A model generated the notes under the pieces. The model saw nothing but the letters and a program-made list of their open reading frames with translations, was not told the DNA's origin and searched no databases. Position numbers and translations under genes: made by a program. Of a stretch of 15,724 nucleotides of DNA, positions 1-8,215 are shown piece after piece. Numbering within the stretch: the stretch's first letter is position 1; each line of letters opens with the position of its first letter. Origin of the DNA: Lachnospiraceae bacterium (GTDB lineage Bacteria > Bacillota > Clostridia > Lachnospirales > Lachnospiraceae); assembly GCA_900770225.1 (NCBI GenBank), contig CAAGJU010000218.1, forward strand, positions 1 to 15,724, read 5' to 3'.

Positions 1-1
1 C

Positions 2-124
2 GGCCAGCAGATCTCCGATGTGGAGACCTGGTGTAACTGCCTCCCGAGGAAGATCCTGGGTTACAGAACCCCGGATGAAATCTTTGAGGAGGAAATCGAC
101 CGAATCTACCAGGCCACTGCCTAG
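2..124 (+). CDS. IS30-family transposase, C-terminal fragment (5' part outside window)
   Basis: Reading frame 2 runs from the window edge to a TAG at 122-124 and encodes 40 residues, including LPRKILGYRTPDEIFEEE. That block (LP-R-x-LG-(Y/F)-x-TP-x-E-x-F-x-EE) is the typical C-terminal end of IS30-type DDE transposases, which cut and join IS ends. The start lies outside the window, so nothing can be said about the catalytic core or intactness. It is the only convincing plus-strand gene and converges on the minus-strand surface locus. The family call rests on this short motif alone. Confidence 0.8.
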   Translation, partial: GQQISDVETWCNCLPRKILGYRTPDEIFEEEIDRIYQATA

Positions 125-335
125 CAGAGGGTGTCCAACTTGTTATTGCAATTTACGAAAAGTTATGCTCATAAAATTATTAGATCAATAAAGCTTTGAT
201 TTAGAACAGTTTACGAAAAAAACAGTTATTGTTTAAATGACATATTTACAGATCTGCTCTTCATATACGACAGGTGATCTGGCGGTCATATCAAACACTG
301 ATGAGGACTGCAAAAGCAAAACCTCAATAAAACAA
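125..335. other. Gene-free stretch next to the IS30 end; right IS end probably near 130-165
   Basis: There is no credible gene here. It is AT-rich and follows the transposase stop directly, so the right inverted repeat of the IS30 element should lie here, probably in the segment containing TTGCAATTTACG (about 144-155). A similar TTTACGAAAA string recurs near 212-221. Without the left end the boundary cannot be fixed. The stretch from the terminator hairpin at 336-367 to the lysozyme-SLH stop at 572 also holds no gene I can support; a 13-bp direct repeat (ATTATTTCTCTGC at 468-480 and 489-501) is the only structure I see there. Confidence 0.4.
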
Positions 336-367
336 GGCCGTGTGATATAACCATTGATCACACGGCC
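336..367 (-). terminator. Rho-independent terminator of the surface locus
   Basis: A perfect 11-bp stem (GGCCGTGTGAT at 336-346 with ATCACACGGCC at 357-367) has a 10-nt loop. Reading the minus strand, the stem is followed by TTGTTTTATT, a U-rich tract. It lies about 200 bp past the stop of the lysozyme-SLH gene and is the first good terminator after it. It would also stop transcripts before the converging IS30 element. Confidence 0.75.
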
Positions 368-571
368 CTGCCTTCATCTGAGATCCTCTCGGTTTGCAAT
401 TTGCTTAACCGATGTCTGCCTATTGAGTTGTTTCTACATGAACATCTGCCTGTTGCAAGCTTTCCAAATTATTTCTCTGCGTTATTATATTATTTCTCTG
501 CATTTCAATTTTTCGCAAAATGTTCTTGATGATTTCTCATAATCGGTGTTCAGAACATTCAGCAAGGACAT

Positions 572-2251
572 TCAGGACATCAGGGAATATCTGTACAGAA
601 ATGTCACAGCCTGTGCGCGGCTGCATTCGTTATTCGGGCTGAATAACGTATGGCCTTCGCTGTCCAGTCCCGTACCACCCGTAATGCCATTATTATTTGC
701 CCAGGTACATGCCCTTGCGTAATAGGCATCGGTTTCCACATCCCAGAAGATATTGTACTGAGATGCTGAAGCCCCGGCATATCTGTAAAGGAATTCAACG
801 ATCATAGCCCGCGTACAGGTCATTTCCGGAGAAAAATGCGTACCATCTGTTCCGTCCGTTATTCCTTTCGCAAGCGCCCATGAAACTGCCTGACTGTAAT
901 ACGCTGAAGGGGCAACGTCTGCAAAGCCTGTGTTGGAAGAATCCTGCGGTGAACCGGCCAGACGCCAGAGGAATGTGATGATCTCTGCACGCGTACATAC
1001 CTTGTCCGGTGAAAAAATACTGTCTCCGGTACCTGAAGTAATCCCCTTGTCAGAAGCCCAGTTCACGGCATCGATATAATAGGATTCTGAAGAAACATCG
1101 GAAAAATGTGATGCGGCACTTCCAGTGCCGTACGTAGGCCAGAAATAATCAACGGCGCGGCTGGCGCGATTCTGAGACTCTGCAACCTTGTTTGCAGGAA
1201 CTTCATAATACAGACACCATGTCGTTGCTGCCGAGGAAGCACCGGCGGCATTGTTCGAAACACTTTTTATATTGTTCAGAACCCGGGAATAAGAAGTTTT
1301 CAGCTCATTGTACAGGTAATCCAGCTGCGTGGAAAGCGATGTATAATCTTCGCCTCTCTCGCTGGCAAATGATTTCAGATTATCATAACGGGTTGCATGC
1401 CACTGACAAATACCAAAACTCATCAGGCCATCCGTTTCCATATGCCCGATATCCGCTCTGAATCCGGATTCTCTCTCAATGTTGGCCATCACGCCGCAGG
1501 CGGCAGCGCTGTTAAGACCCATCGTACCTGTGAGATACTGAAAAATCTGATCACGGTTTGCTGTCGTATCCTCGTCGCCGAGAAGAATGTAGGAATCTGG
1601 ATTATCTGCACTGCTGCTCTGCGCGGGTTCCGGTGCAGAAGCATCATCGCCGGCATTCTGTAAAGCTGTCTGATCTGAAGTATCTGCGTTGCTGTTCTGA
1701 TCTGCCGTCGGATCTGTCGGAGCTGCCGTGTTATCTTGTGTGGATGGCTGATCTGTCGGAGCTGCCGTGTTATCCTGTGTGGATGGCTGATTTGTTTGAC
1801 TGTCACCGTCGTCCTGGGCATCTGTCTGATTCGACGTATCTGTACTACTGTCAGATACCAGTTTAACCCATGCTACGGGCATTTCATCTCCGGCTTCCAG
1901 CGCATATTTGCTGTCATCCCAGACCGGTTCAAATCCATAACTGTCATTATCTGATGTCGAATAGTTACCTGTCTTGTCTTTCCATGTCACCGGAATTTCA
2001 GAAGGCTGATCAGAACCGTTCAGATATACCGTGATCTCTGTCGGCAGAGCCTTCTGAATACTCTTCTCTGAAGGCTTGTTGCTGATGTCATATGTCAGGG
2101 TCACGAAATCTGAAGTGTCAAAATCTGTAATGACCTGAATACCATCAGACCTGTCTGTCTGCGAATCGGCTGCAAATACTGGCTGACTGCCGGCAAATGT
2201 TACGACAGTCAGTGTGGAAATAACGAAGGGTGTTAATTTTTTTATAAGCAT
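572..2251 (-). CDS. Secreted phage-type lysozyme-domain protein with three SLH repeats
   Basis: A signal peptide (MLIKKLTPFVISTLTV... ending near VFAAD) is followed by a small beta-rich domain resembling bacterial Ig-like modules (about 35-140). Next comes a T/Q/D/A-rich linker with a 13-residue repeat, then a phage tail-tip lysozyme-like domain (about 225-370), then three SLH domains to the C-terminus. The lysozyme domain shows NIERESGF, whose Glu fits the catalytic acid of goose-type folds, and FGICQWH. SLH repeats normally bind secondary wall polymer, so the protein probably sits in the wall and cuts peptidoglycan glycan strands. The upstream ATG at 2260 has AAGGA only 2 nt away; the ATG at 2251 has it at about 10 nt and starts a cleaner signal peptide, so I chose 2251 (559 aa). 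It is the last gene of the surface locus, before the terminator at 336-367. Domain calls are by eye. Confidence 0.85.
   Translation of the reverse strand: MLIKKLTPFVISTLTVVTFAGSQPVFAADSQTDRSDGIQVITDFDTSDFVTLTYDISNKPSEKSIQKALPTEITVYLNGSDQPSEIPVTWKDKTGNYSTSDNDSYGFEPVWDDSKYALEAGDEMPVAWVKLVSDSSTDTSNQTDAQDDGDSQTNQPSTQDNTAAPTDQPSTQDNTAAPTDPTADQNSNADTSDQTALQNAGDDASAPEPAQSSSADNPDSYILLGDEDTTANRDQIFQYLTGTMGLNSAAACGVMANIERESGFRADIGHMETDGLMSFGICQWHATRYDNLKSFASERGEDYTSLSTQLDYLYNELKTSYSRVLNNIKSVSNNAAGASSAATTWCLYYEVPANKVAESQNRASRAVDYFWPTYGTGSAASHFSDVSSESYYIDAVNWASDKGITSGTGDSIFSPDKVCTRAEIITFLWRLAGSPQDSSNTGFADVAPSAYYSQAVSWALAKGITDGTDGTHFSPEMTCTRAMIVEFLYRYAGASASQYNIFWDVETDAYYARACTWANNNGITGGTGLDSEGHTLFSPNNECSRAQAVTFLYRYSLMS
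1709..1786 (-). repeat. 39-bp in-frame tandem repeat, 2 copies, in the lysozyme-SLH linker
   Basis: Copies at 1709-1747 and 1748-1786 encode QPSTQDNTAAPTD twice and are nearly identical in DNA. Shorter degenerate relatives flank them. They lie in the hydrophilic linker before the lysozyme domain, where length change is likely tolerated. Confidence 0.85.
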
Positions 2252-2270
2252 ATATTTCATTTCCTTTCCA

Positions 2271-2305
2271 GACTGTTAAAAAAATGCAACATAACAATAA
2301 CAGTC
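2271..2305 (-). promoter_or_regulatory. 8-bp inverted repeat just upstream of the lysozyme-SLH ribosome site
   Basis: GACTGTTA (2271-2278) pairs with TAACAGTC (2298-2305) around a 19-nt spacer that holds a T-run on the minus strand. It lies between the adhesin gene and the Shine-Dalgarno sequence of the lysozyme-SLH gene. It could be an mRNA hairpin or a weak operator. The T-run is inside the loop, so it is not a standard terminator. Confidence 0.3.
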
Positions 2306-2334
2306 ATGCATCAGAAATGCAAGTCCCGCTCCTC

Positions 2335-2406
2335 CATATCATCTTATGCTTATGCTTCGTCCTGTTTCTTCATATCATCTTATGCTTATGCTTCGTCCTG
2401 TTTCTC
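2335..2406 (-). repeat. 36-bp tandem duplication spanning the adhesin stop codon
   Basis: Two 36-bp copies (2335-2370 and 2371-2406) differ at very few positions, followed by a short third start at 2407. The inner copy holds the last codons of the adhesin gene (DMEKQDEA) and its TAA at 2386-2388. The outer copy repeats the same reading frame after the stop, as DMKKQDEA-TAA. It is a recent duplication of a gene's 3' end into the intergenic space. Confidence 0.9.
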
Positions 2407-5358
2407 CATATCTTTTATGATTGTCTGTGAATTGATTTTTTTCCTCCTTCTGTCGAGGATAAAGCCAGCTACTGTCAGTCCGGTTGCCATGATGAGGATC
2501 AGAAGTATGCCGGAGCCTCCGGCTGATGGCAGCTTGATGACGCGTTTATGAGACATCCGTACAGTCTGTTCGTAACTGCCCTCTTCTACGCTCACCGTTA
2601 TCTCCCGGTTCACAGGGGTATAGTCCGTTGGCGTTGTTTTTTCAACCAGCGTATAGGTGCCGGGTGACATGCCTGAGAACAGAACATTTCCGTCTTCATC
2701 AGAAAACACCTCTGTAGCAAGATTTTCTTCTTCCCAGGATACATTTCCATTTTTGTCACAGCGGTAATACCGGCCCTTACTGTCCTTCAGAAGATAACCG
2801 ACGCCGGCCAGCTTTTTGTTGCTGTCAGATGACCTGCTGTCAGATAAGGCGCTGTCAACATAAAACGCATAGACATCATTTGTCATCGTGACGGAATCCA
2901 CAGGATTATTGTCGCAGAACACCCGGAATGTATGGCTGTATCGTCCCGGCTTTTCAGCTTTGAGGGACAGAGAGATCTCCCGTTCCTCTCCCGGCGCGAG
3001 GGTTAAGGTCCACACGACCTCACCGTCAGCGTATGTACCGTCAGAGTCAATATAGGAAGAGCCTTCCGGAATTTTGTCACGGATCGTGAAGGTTCCGGAA
3101 GTATCTGATGTATTGCGAACAGAGATCCGGTAATTCATGGCCTGCCCAAGTGCCGCTGTTGTCTTACTGCTGTCTGCGCCGGCAGTACCTGAGACGGTCA
3201 GCGAACATGCCGGCGTGTGATTGCTTACGGTGTTTGATGTCACGCGAAAAATATCTGACCCGGCAATGGTCACTTCGGCCTGTGATTTTGTCTCTATGCC
3301 GGACGATGCAGCGGCATCCTTTACGCGGACGGTAAAACTGACTTCTCCTGAGGCACCGGGACTGATTTTGTCGACGTTCCACCGGATGGTGCCGTTATTC
3401 GATGAACCGTTGCTGCCAACGGAAATCAGCGTGGTCTGCGCAGGAATCGGTGCCGTGATCACTGCATTTGCCGTTCGATTCGTATGATTCTCATAGGCAG
3501 TCGTATATTTCAGCTCAGTACCCGGCTGCACAACCATGCCATTCATATCGGAAGATGAACCGCCGGTCGCTTTTGACACTTTCTGTTGCAGTGTCATGAC
3601 CGTTCCACTGGCATAATGTACATCCAGCGTATGATTTTTCCGGATATCTGTGAAGGTATAGGAAAGGGGATTTTTATCCGCGTCAACCGTTGTTCCATCT
3701 GCTGTAATCCGATCGACATACCATCCGCCGGAAGGTTGATAGTGTATGGTACACGTCTCTCCCTGTTTTATCGCATCTATGGAGCTGTCGATCGTGCCTC
3801 CGCCCGCCGGTGAACAGGAAGTCGTAACTGACCAGGTCTGTTCCATTACTTCGTCTCTGAAAGACACCTGTATTTTATGATCCGCCGTAATTCGGCCAAA
3901 AAGGAAATTGGCCGCCGAGGCATGTCCTGCTGATCCCTTATCCAGGATCACAAGCCGGTTGTCAGCGTCCGTATACGTGAGATTGCGATCCCACCGGTAA
4001 ATTGTCTTTCCGTCAACCGCTATGCTCTCAATGATGCAGTCCGTATCAGCCTCGATATGGTAGCATGCAAAGTCATTTTCGGCATATGAGCCCGTCCCTT
4101 CCGGAGAGATCGTTCCCATGCCGGAAACCGATGCTGTAATGCTGTACTGATTATCTTTCGGGAGATCAAACAGAGATGAGGCATGCAGGGAATCCGAAGA
4201 ACTGAAGGAAAAACCTGTGGAATCACCGAGAAATGTCAGGCCTGTGTTCCATCCTTCATGGGTGGCATCGCCGGTCACATTATCACGGCAGTAGGTTTTG
4301 TTATTATTGTAGATGGCGAGTCCGTTCACTGCATTGACGTAGGTATTCTGTATGCCCGCATTCAGATTGACACCTTCGGCGTAATAGGCATAGGCATTCT
4401 GTCCGCCCTTTACGCTGCCATAGCTCCATGCATCCAGATCGCTTACGCCATACAGCACTTTCCCCTCCGGCGCGGCCGTATCACTGCCGTGGCAGAGAAC
4501 CTGAAACGTAAAATTGGCATGCATGCCGAAGCCTGCGACGGGTGACGTTACCATGAAGCGGCTGTTCATATTGCTGTCGCTCTGCAGGGGCCAGTCATAG
4601 ACGATGGTTGTCCGTTTCGGCCAGTATTCCGTATGCCAGTAGTCGGGCATGTAGACATCCCGGTAATCAGGGAACCACTCCGGATACGATAACAGCTTAT
4701 CATCGGTCACATTTGCATTCAGTCTCTGTATCTCATCGATGTACTCTTCTCTCCGGAAAAAGAAAGTGTCTTTATTGTAAACTTTGTAATACCAGACCCA
4801 GTCATACATGATCAGATCATCAATGCCGACGGTCATTTTCAGATCATACATCTGCCCGTCGGATCCTCGGACAATATTTCGCCATCTGATCGAACAGTTT
4901 CCGGTGGGATGTATGGTCTTGCTGCGGTATATGCCTCCGTTATCATTATCAATGAACGCTACAGGCATTTCACCGGCATAGTAAATGGCTCTTCCCTTCG
5001 GAATTGATGGGGATGTCTGCATCTGATCCAGATTCCAGATCAGCGGACTGGTTCCCATTTTGAAATTGTCATTGGAAGAAGTAAAAGAAGACAGGTCAGC
5101 ATTTTTCAGATTAAAGCGGTCAGCATCAATCTGGTAGACAATATGACCGGCATCAGCGTCTTTATACTGAATCATTTCTTCGTAGGCACCGTTGACGCCC
5201 GTCGTATGGACAGAGATTCCCTCTGCCGCGCTGACCGGTACAGGACTGAAAGGCGCCGTTCCCGGAAGCATGGATGAAAACAGTGTCATGGCTGATGTAC
5301 AGGCCAGCGCTGCTTTTCTGAGTCTCTTTTTCAGATCATTAGCATTCATATCCTTCAT
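2386..5358 (-). CDS. Large cell-wall-anchored surface protein (pilus-tip/adhesin-like; DUF11, Cna_B, LPSAG signal)
   Basis: This 990-residue protein has a signal peptide (1-44), an N-terminal region I do not recognise (about 45-395, rich in Trp and Tyr), two bacterial-repeat-like modules (about 400-585, each with a G-x-GTI core), two DUF11-like modules (about 585-840) and a Cna_B/SpaA-type domain (about 845-935). The Cna_B domain carries LVEKTTP, whose Glu is the usual isopeptide catalyst. A sorting signal follows: LPSAG (943-947), a hydrophobic segment and DRRRKK. A tail of about 15 residues follows the basic cluster, longer than usual. Its ATG overlaps the pilin stop (ATGA), which suggests translational coupling; an ATG three codons in (5349) also has good Shine-Dalgarno spacing. 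Size, modules and position beside a class C sortase and a YPK pilin suggest a tip adhesin. The ligand is unknown. Confidence 0.85.
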   Translation of the reverse strand: MKDMNANDLKKRLRKAALACTSAMTLFSSMLPGTAPFSPVPVSAAEGISVHTTGVNGAYEEMIQYKDADAGHIVYQIDADRFNLKNADLSSFTSSNDNFKMGTSPLIWNLDQMQTSPSIPKGRAIYYAGEMPVAFIDNDNGGIYRSKTIHPTGNCSIRWRNIVRGSDGQMYDLKMTVGIDDLIMYDWVWYYKVYNKDTFFFRREEYIDEIQRLNANVTDDKLLSYPEWFPDYRDVYMPDYWHTEYWPKRTTIVYDWPLQSDSNMNSRFMVTSPVAGFGMHANFTFQVLCHGSDTAAPEGKVLYGVSDLDAWSYGSVKGGQNAYAYYAEGVNLNAGIQNTYVNAVNGLAIYNNNKTYCRDNVTGDATHEGWNTGLTFLGDSTGFSFSSSDSLHASSLFDLPKDNQYSITASVSGMGTISPEGTGSYAENDFACYHIEADTDCIIESIAVDGKTIYRWDRNLTYTDADNRLVILDKGSAGHASAANFLFGRITADHKIQVSFRDEVMEQTWSVTTSCSPAGGGTIDSSIDAIKQGETCTIHYQPSGGWYVDRITADGTTVDADKNPLSYTFTDIRKNHTLDVHYASGTVMTLQQKVSKATGGSSSDMNGMVVQPGTELKYTTAYENHTNRTANAVITAPIPAQTTLISVGSNGSSNNGTIRWNVDKISPGASGEVSFTVRVKDAAASSGIETKSQAEVTIAGSDIFRVTSNTVSNHTPACSLTVSGTAGADSSKTTAALGQAMNYRISVRNTSDTSGTFTIRDKIPEGSSYIDSDGTYADGEVVWTLTLAPGEEREISLSLKAEKPGRYSHTFRVFCDNNPVDSVTMTNDVYAFYVDSALSDSRSSDSNKKLAGVGYLLKDSKGRYYRCDKNGNVSWEEENLATEVFSDEDGNVLFSGMSPGTYTLVEKTTPTDYTPVNREITVSVEEGSYEQTVRMSHKRVIKLPSAGGSGILLILIMATGLTVAGFILDRRRKKINSQTIIKDMEKQDEA

Positions 5359-6752
5359 CTCCTCTCCCTCGGGCGTGAACAGACAGATAGTCCTCCCCGT
5401 CTTTGTTGAGACAGCTGCTTATTTCTTTTTCGGGCATGAACAGGCAGATTTGCTGTTGCCGGGGCTGTCGTCGAAAATGTCTGCTTATCTCTTCTTCGGG
5501 CATGAACAGACAGATTTGCTGTTGCCGGAGCTGTCGTCGAAAATGTCTGCTTCTCTCTTCTTCGGGCATGAACAGACAGATTTGCTGTTGCCGGGGCTGC
5601 CGACGGAGAAGTCTGCCTGTATCTTCTACGCTTAAGAACCAGCAGCATAATCAGCAGGCCAAGTGCTGCTGCAGCGACAGAGCTGTAGAAGGCGATGTGT
5701 GACTGATCGCCCGTTTCAACATTTCCTGTACCTGTACTGGATCCGCCTGGTGAATGACCAGTCCCTGTCGAAGTTCCGCCTGTATTTCCCTGATTTCCCG
5801 TCTGATTGTTTCCGGTATCTGAACCTGACGGCGTGTAGCCTATGGAAGACTGGTCATTGCTGCCGGATGAAGTCGATGGATTCTGGCTTTCCGGATTCTG
5901 TGGATCGTCATCCTGTTTGCCGGAATTCCCGTCATCTGGATTGCCTTCTGTGTCACCTTTGGAATGATCGCCATCTCCTTTCTGATCATCGGAATCGGCA
6001 TCACCTTTTTCACTGTCACTGCTCTGTTTTCCATCATCCGTATTGCCTTTGGCATCATCAGCGCTCTTATCACCATCCTGATTATTTTTGCTGTCTTTTT
6101 CCTCGGAAGGATCTTCTGATTGATCTCCCTCCAGCGACTGCTCTTCTACCTGCTGTTCCTTCTCTCCGGATGTCTTTTTTTCGTCATCTGTCGAGGTGGA
6201 TGCCGATGTTTTTTTCACCGCCTTGGGATAAGCGATGACATCAGATACTGCTTCACTGTTATCACTGATTTGCATGGGAATACTGACCATGAACGGCGCA
6301 GAAAGCTCGTAATCGTCCGCGGCAGATCTGTTGCGGCTTCCCGACTGATAGACCAGATACATACCCTGATTTAGGCTGGAAAAATAAGCGCTGCCGTCAG
6401 CATCGGTGTATTTGGCAGCGTCGGGTTCCAGCCTGTTCTTCACGGAATACCAGTAAAATTCTTCAGCGGCAGCAGCAGATCCATCCGAGATTCTGCTTTC
6501 ATTTGAGATGTCTATATTTTTGAAAGGTTCAGTCAGACTGTACGATTTTTTTCCGGCATCAGACAGAACAGCTGTCCGGATCACGCAGAATGACGCGCCG
6601 CTCAGGGGTTTATCATTCTGATATACATACTGTATGGTGATGCTGCCAGTTTCGTCATTGCTGTCCCCCTGACCGGTGCCGGCAGCGGCGGACAGGGGAA
6701 AAGCAAGTGACAGTATACATATGGCGATGGTAGATCTGATCTTTTTCGTCAT
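5355..6752 (-). CDS. Pilin-like sortase substrate with YPK motif, acidic stalk and repeated cytoplasmic tail
   Basis: A signal peptide (1-24) is followed by one Cna_B/SpaA-like domain (about 35-175) ending in VIAYPKAVKK. YPK (175-177) matches the pilin motif whose lysine is the nucleophile in class C sortase polymerisation. Next comes a long D/G/S/N/K-rich stalk (about 180-340), then the sorting signal NVETGD (344-349), a hydrophobic segment (about 353-373) and KRRR. VxTGD-type signals are common LPXTG variants in gut Firmicutes. After KRRR the protein continues for 88 residues, built mostly of 22-residue repeats, where sorting signals normally stop within a few residues. AAGGAGG at 6764-6770 supports the start. 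It lies between the sortase and the large adhesin, as expected for a pilus locus. Whether it is the shaft or an anchor subunit cannot be told: it has one folded domain, unlike multi-domain major pilins. Confidence 0.8.
   Translation of the reverse strand: MTKKIRSTIAICILSLAFPLSAAAGTGQGDSNDETGSITIQYVYQNDKPLSGASFCVIRTAVLSDAGKKSYSLTEPFKNIDISNESRISDGSAAAAEEFYWYSVKNRLEPDAAKYTDADGSAYFSSLNQGMYLVYQSGSRNRSAADDYELSAPFMVSIPMQISDNSEAVSDVIAYPKAVKKTSASTSTDDEKKTSGEKEQQVEEQSLEGDQSEDPSEEKDSKNNQDGDKSADDAKGNTDDGKQSSDSEKGDADSDDQKGDGDHSKGDTEGNPDDGNSGKQDDDPQNPESQNPSTSSGSNDQSSIGYTPSGSDTGNNQTGNQGNTGGTSTGTGHSPGGSSTGTGNVETGDQSHIAFYSSVAAAALGLLIMLLVLKRRRYRQTSPSAAPATANLSVHARRREKQTFSTTAPATANLSVHARRRDKQTFSTTAPATANLPVHARKRNKQLSQQRRGGLSVCSRPRERR
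5435..5626 (-). repeat. 66-bp in-frame tandem repeat, about 3 copies, in the pilin tail
   Basis: Copies lie at 5435-5500, 5501-5566 and 5567 to about 5626 (the last one diverging). A degenerate fourth lies at about 5374-5434, reaching almost to the pilin stop. Each encodes about 22 residues such as TAPATANLSVHARRR. The first two copies are nearly identical. The unit is free of stops in several frames, which explains the overlapping plus-strand ORFs here. Confidence 0.9.
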
Positions 6753-6959
6753 GTGGCCTTATTCCTCCTTTGAATTGATATTTTGGAATACGTGTTTCGC
6801 GTGTGCCATTCAGTCTCTTTTTCTGCGTAAATCCTCAGTCCGCACAGATTTTGAACCCATGCAGTTTATCCGTACGTGCAGATCTTCTGCCGTGCAGAAT
6901 CTTGGTCTGCTCTGACCCAAAGTCCGCCGGAATGCTTACTTCCGCGCTGCTGTCTGCAT

Positions 6960-8114
6960 TTATTCTGAATTTACGGATATTTTCCAGATGTACAGCAGCA
7001 AAGTAACCCCGGTGATGGCTGAGAAAATGCCCAGCCCGATGGTAAATCGCCAGGAAAAACTGAATGTGTCTGAAAGGGATGTAAGGGATGTAACGCTGAA
7101 TGGTTTAGAAATGGATGTGACGGATGAATTGCTGAATGCGTCAGAAATGGATGAAAAGGATGAAATGCTGAATGCGTCAGAAACAGATGTAAAGGATGCG
7201 AAAGCGGATGACGGCGTATTTGCCGGTAGATCCGCGGAAGTGATCCGGCGGCCGCGCACAAGCAGACGGTGGGAATTGATGCCATATGGCGTGCAGGTCA
7301 GCAGCGTCGCATAATCTTCTCCCGGTTTTATGGCCAGCGCTTCTGTCTCTGAGGGAAGTACCGTTTCAATCTGGTCTACCTGATAGTAAAGATCCTTTTG
7401 CAGGATATGCAGGACGAAAACATCGCCTTCCTTCATCTGATCGAGATCGGTAAAGGCTTTCATGGAAGGCAATCCACGATGGCCTGCAATCACGGTGTGT
7501 GTATTTTTTCCGCCGACCGGAAGTGATGTGCCATAGAGATGACCGGCTCCGCGCTGCATGGAATCCTCAGAGGTATCATGGAAAACGGGCATGGATATAC
7601 CAAGGCACGGGATTTCCACATATCCCATGATCCCATCACCATTGATATTGAGAAGGCTGTTATAATCTCCGTTTCCCGTGAGAAGGCTGTTATCATCTCC
7701 ATTTCCCGTGAGATGGCTGTTATCATCTCCATTTCCCGTGAGATGGCTGTTATCATCTCCATTTCCTGTGAGATGGCTGTCATCATCTGCAGCGAAATCC
7801 TGAAGAACGAAATGATCAGCAGTCATCTGTTTTAAAGAATTTTCACTGATCTGACTTAGAATTGTGCCGGCGGAGCTGTACAGGGTTTCATTATAGGCGT
7901 GTGCCATCTCTTCCATTTCCAGGAGTCTGTCTTCCGATACCCTGTCTGCTGCCCATACATTTTTGTCATACGTTCGGACAAGCAGCTGCTGCACCAGAGC
8001 GTCTGCCGCCCGGCTGATGCCGATATACATGAGAAGGATCATACTGGCCGATTTTAAGATACCGGAAATTCGTTGAAGCACATGGATTCCTTTCATCTGT
8101 CGATGGGACTGCAT
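6960..8114 (-). CDS. Class C (pilin-polymerising) sortase with repeat-filled lid region
   Basis: This sortase joins pilins and attaches surface proteins at the outer membrane face. Class C hallmarks are NGDGIMGYVEIP (158-169), HTVIAGHRG with catalytic His212, TLLTCTPYGINSHRLLVRG with Cys274 and Arg283, and a C-terminal membrane segment (about 356-379) besides the N-terminal one (about 18-38). The DP(F/W) lid motif usual in this class is not visible. Its place, between YNETLY (74-79) and the barrel, holds a 10-residue repeat (about 110-155). A second, 12-residue repeat (about 305-352) spaces the catalytic domain from the membrane. The start is uncertain: 8114 is the longest frame, ATG 8096 lacks a ribosome site, and GTG 8081 has AAGGA six bases upstream and gives a cleaner N-terminus. 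It lies directly upstream of the pilin and adhesin genes. Confidence 0.9.
   Translation of the reverse strand: MQSHRQMKGIHVLQRISGILKSASMILLMYIGISRAADALVQQLLVRTYDKNVWAADRVSEDRLLEMEEMAHAYNETLYSSAGTILSQISENSLKQMTADHFVLQDFAADDDSHLTGNGDDNSHLTGNGDDNSHLTGNGDDNSLLTGNGDYNSLLNINGDGIMGYVEIPCLGISMPVFHDTSEDSMQRGAGHLYGTSLPVGGKNTHTVIAGHRGLPSMKAFTDLDQMKEGDVFVLHILQKDLYYQVDQIETVLPSETEALAIKPGEDYATLLTCTPYGINSHRLLVRGRRITSADLPANTPSSAFASFTSVSDAFSISSFSSISDAFSNSSVTSISKPFSVTSLTSLSDTFSFSWRFTIGLGIFSAITGVTLLLYIWKISVNSE
7060..7203 (-). repeat. 36-bp in-frame tandem repeat, 4 copies, in the sortase C-terminal spacer
   Basis: Copies start at 7060, 7096, 7132 and 7168. Each encodes a 12-residue Ser/Thr/Phe unit such as SSFSSISDAFSN. 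The copies are moderately diverged, so this array is older than the one at 7650-7787. It spaces the catalytic domain from the C-terminal membrane helix. Confidence 0.85.
7650..7787 (-). repeat. 30-bp in-frame tandem repeat, about 4.6 copies, in the sortase lid region
   Basis: Units start at 7650, 7680, 7710, 7740 and 7770 (the last one diverging). They encode DDNSHLTGNG-type decapeptides. Central copies are almost identical. The array grades into the conserved YNSLLNINGDG segment of the sortase barrel, so it looks as if that segment was duplicated outward. Confidence 0.9.
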
Positions 8115-8215
8115 ACGACCGTACTTACCGCTTTGGATCCTCCGCCATTATTATTTGTGATTTGTGCAGATTGTCCCGCATACGAACAAATTTTACAGAC
8201 AGGCGCAAGCCCTGC

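Noticed and set aside
354..542. 62-codon plus-strand open frame next to the IS30 end
   Set aside because: It starts inside the terminator hairpin, has no clear ribosome site, and its product is low-complexity and Leu/Cys-rich with no family features.
1489..1821. 110-codon minus-strand open frame inside the lysozyme-SLH linker
   Set aside because: It is an alternative frame of the repeat-rich linker, with no ribosome site and no domain.
5192..5702. Cys-rich plus-strand open frames (147 and 99 codons) with repeated ICCCRGC blocks
   Set aside because: They are generated by the stop-free 66-bp repeat of the pilin tail read on the other strand; the pilin frame has the signal peptide, YPK motif and sorting signal.
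7650..7787. CRISPR-like array of 30-bp repeats
   Set aside because: The units abut without spacers and lie in frame inside the sortase gene.
8115..8215. Terminator between the NlpC/P60 and sortase genes
   Set aside because: Only a weak 4-bp stem (CAGG/CCTG) followed by a few Ts is visible, not enough to split the locus.
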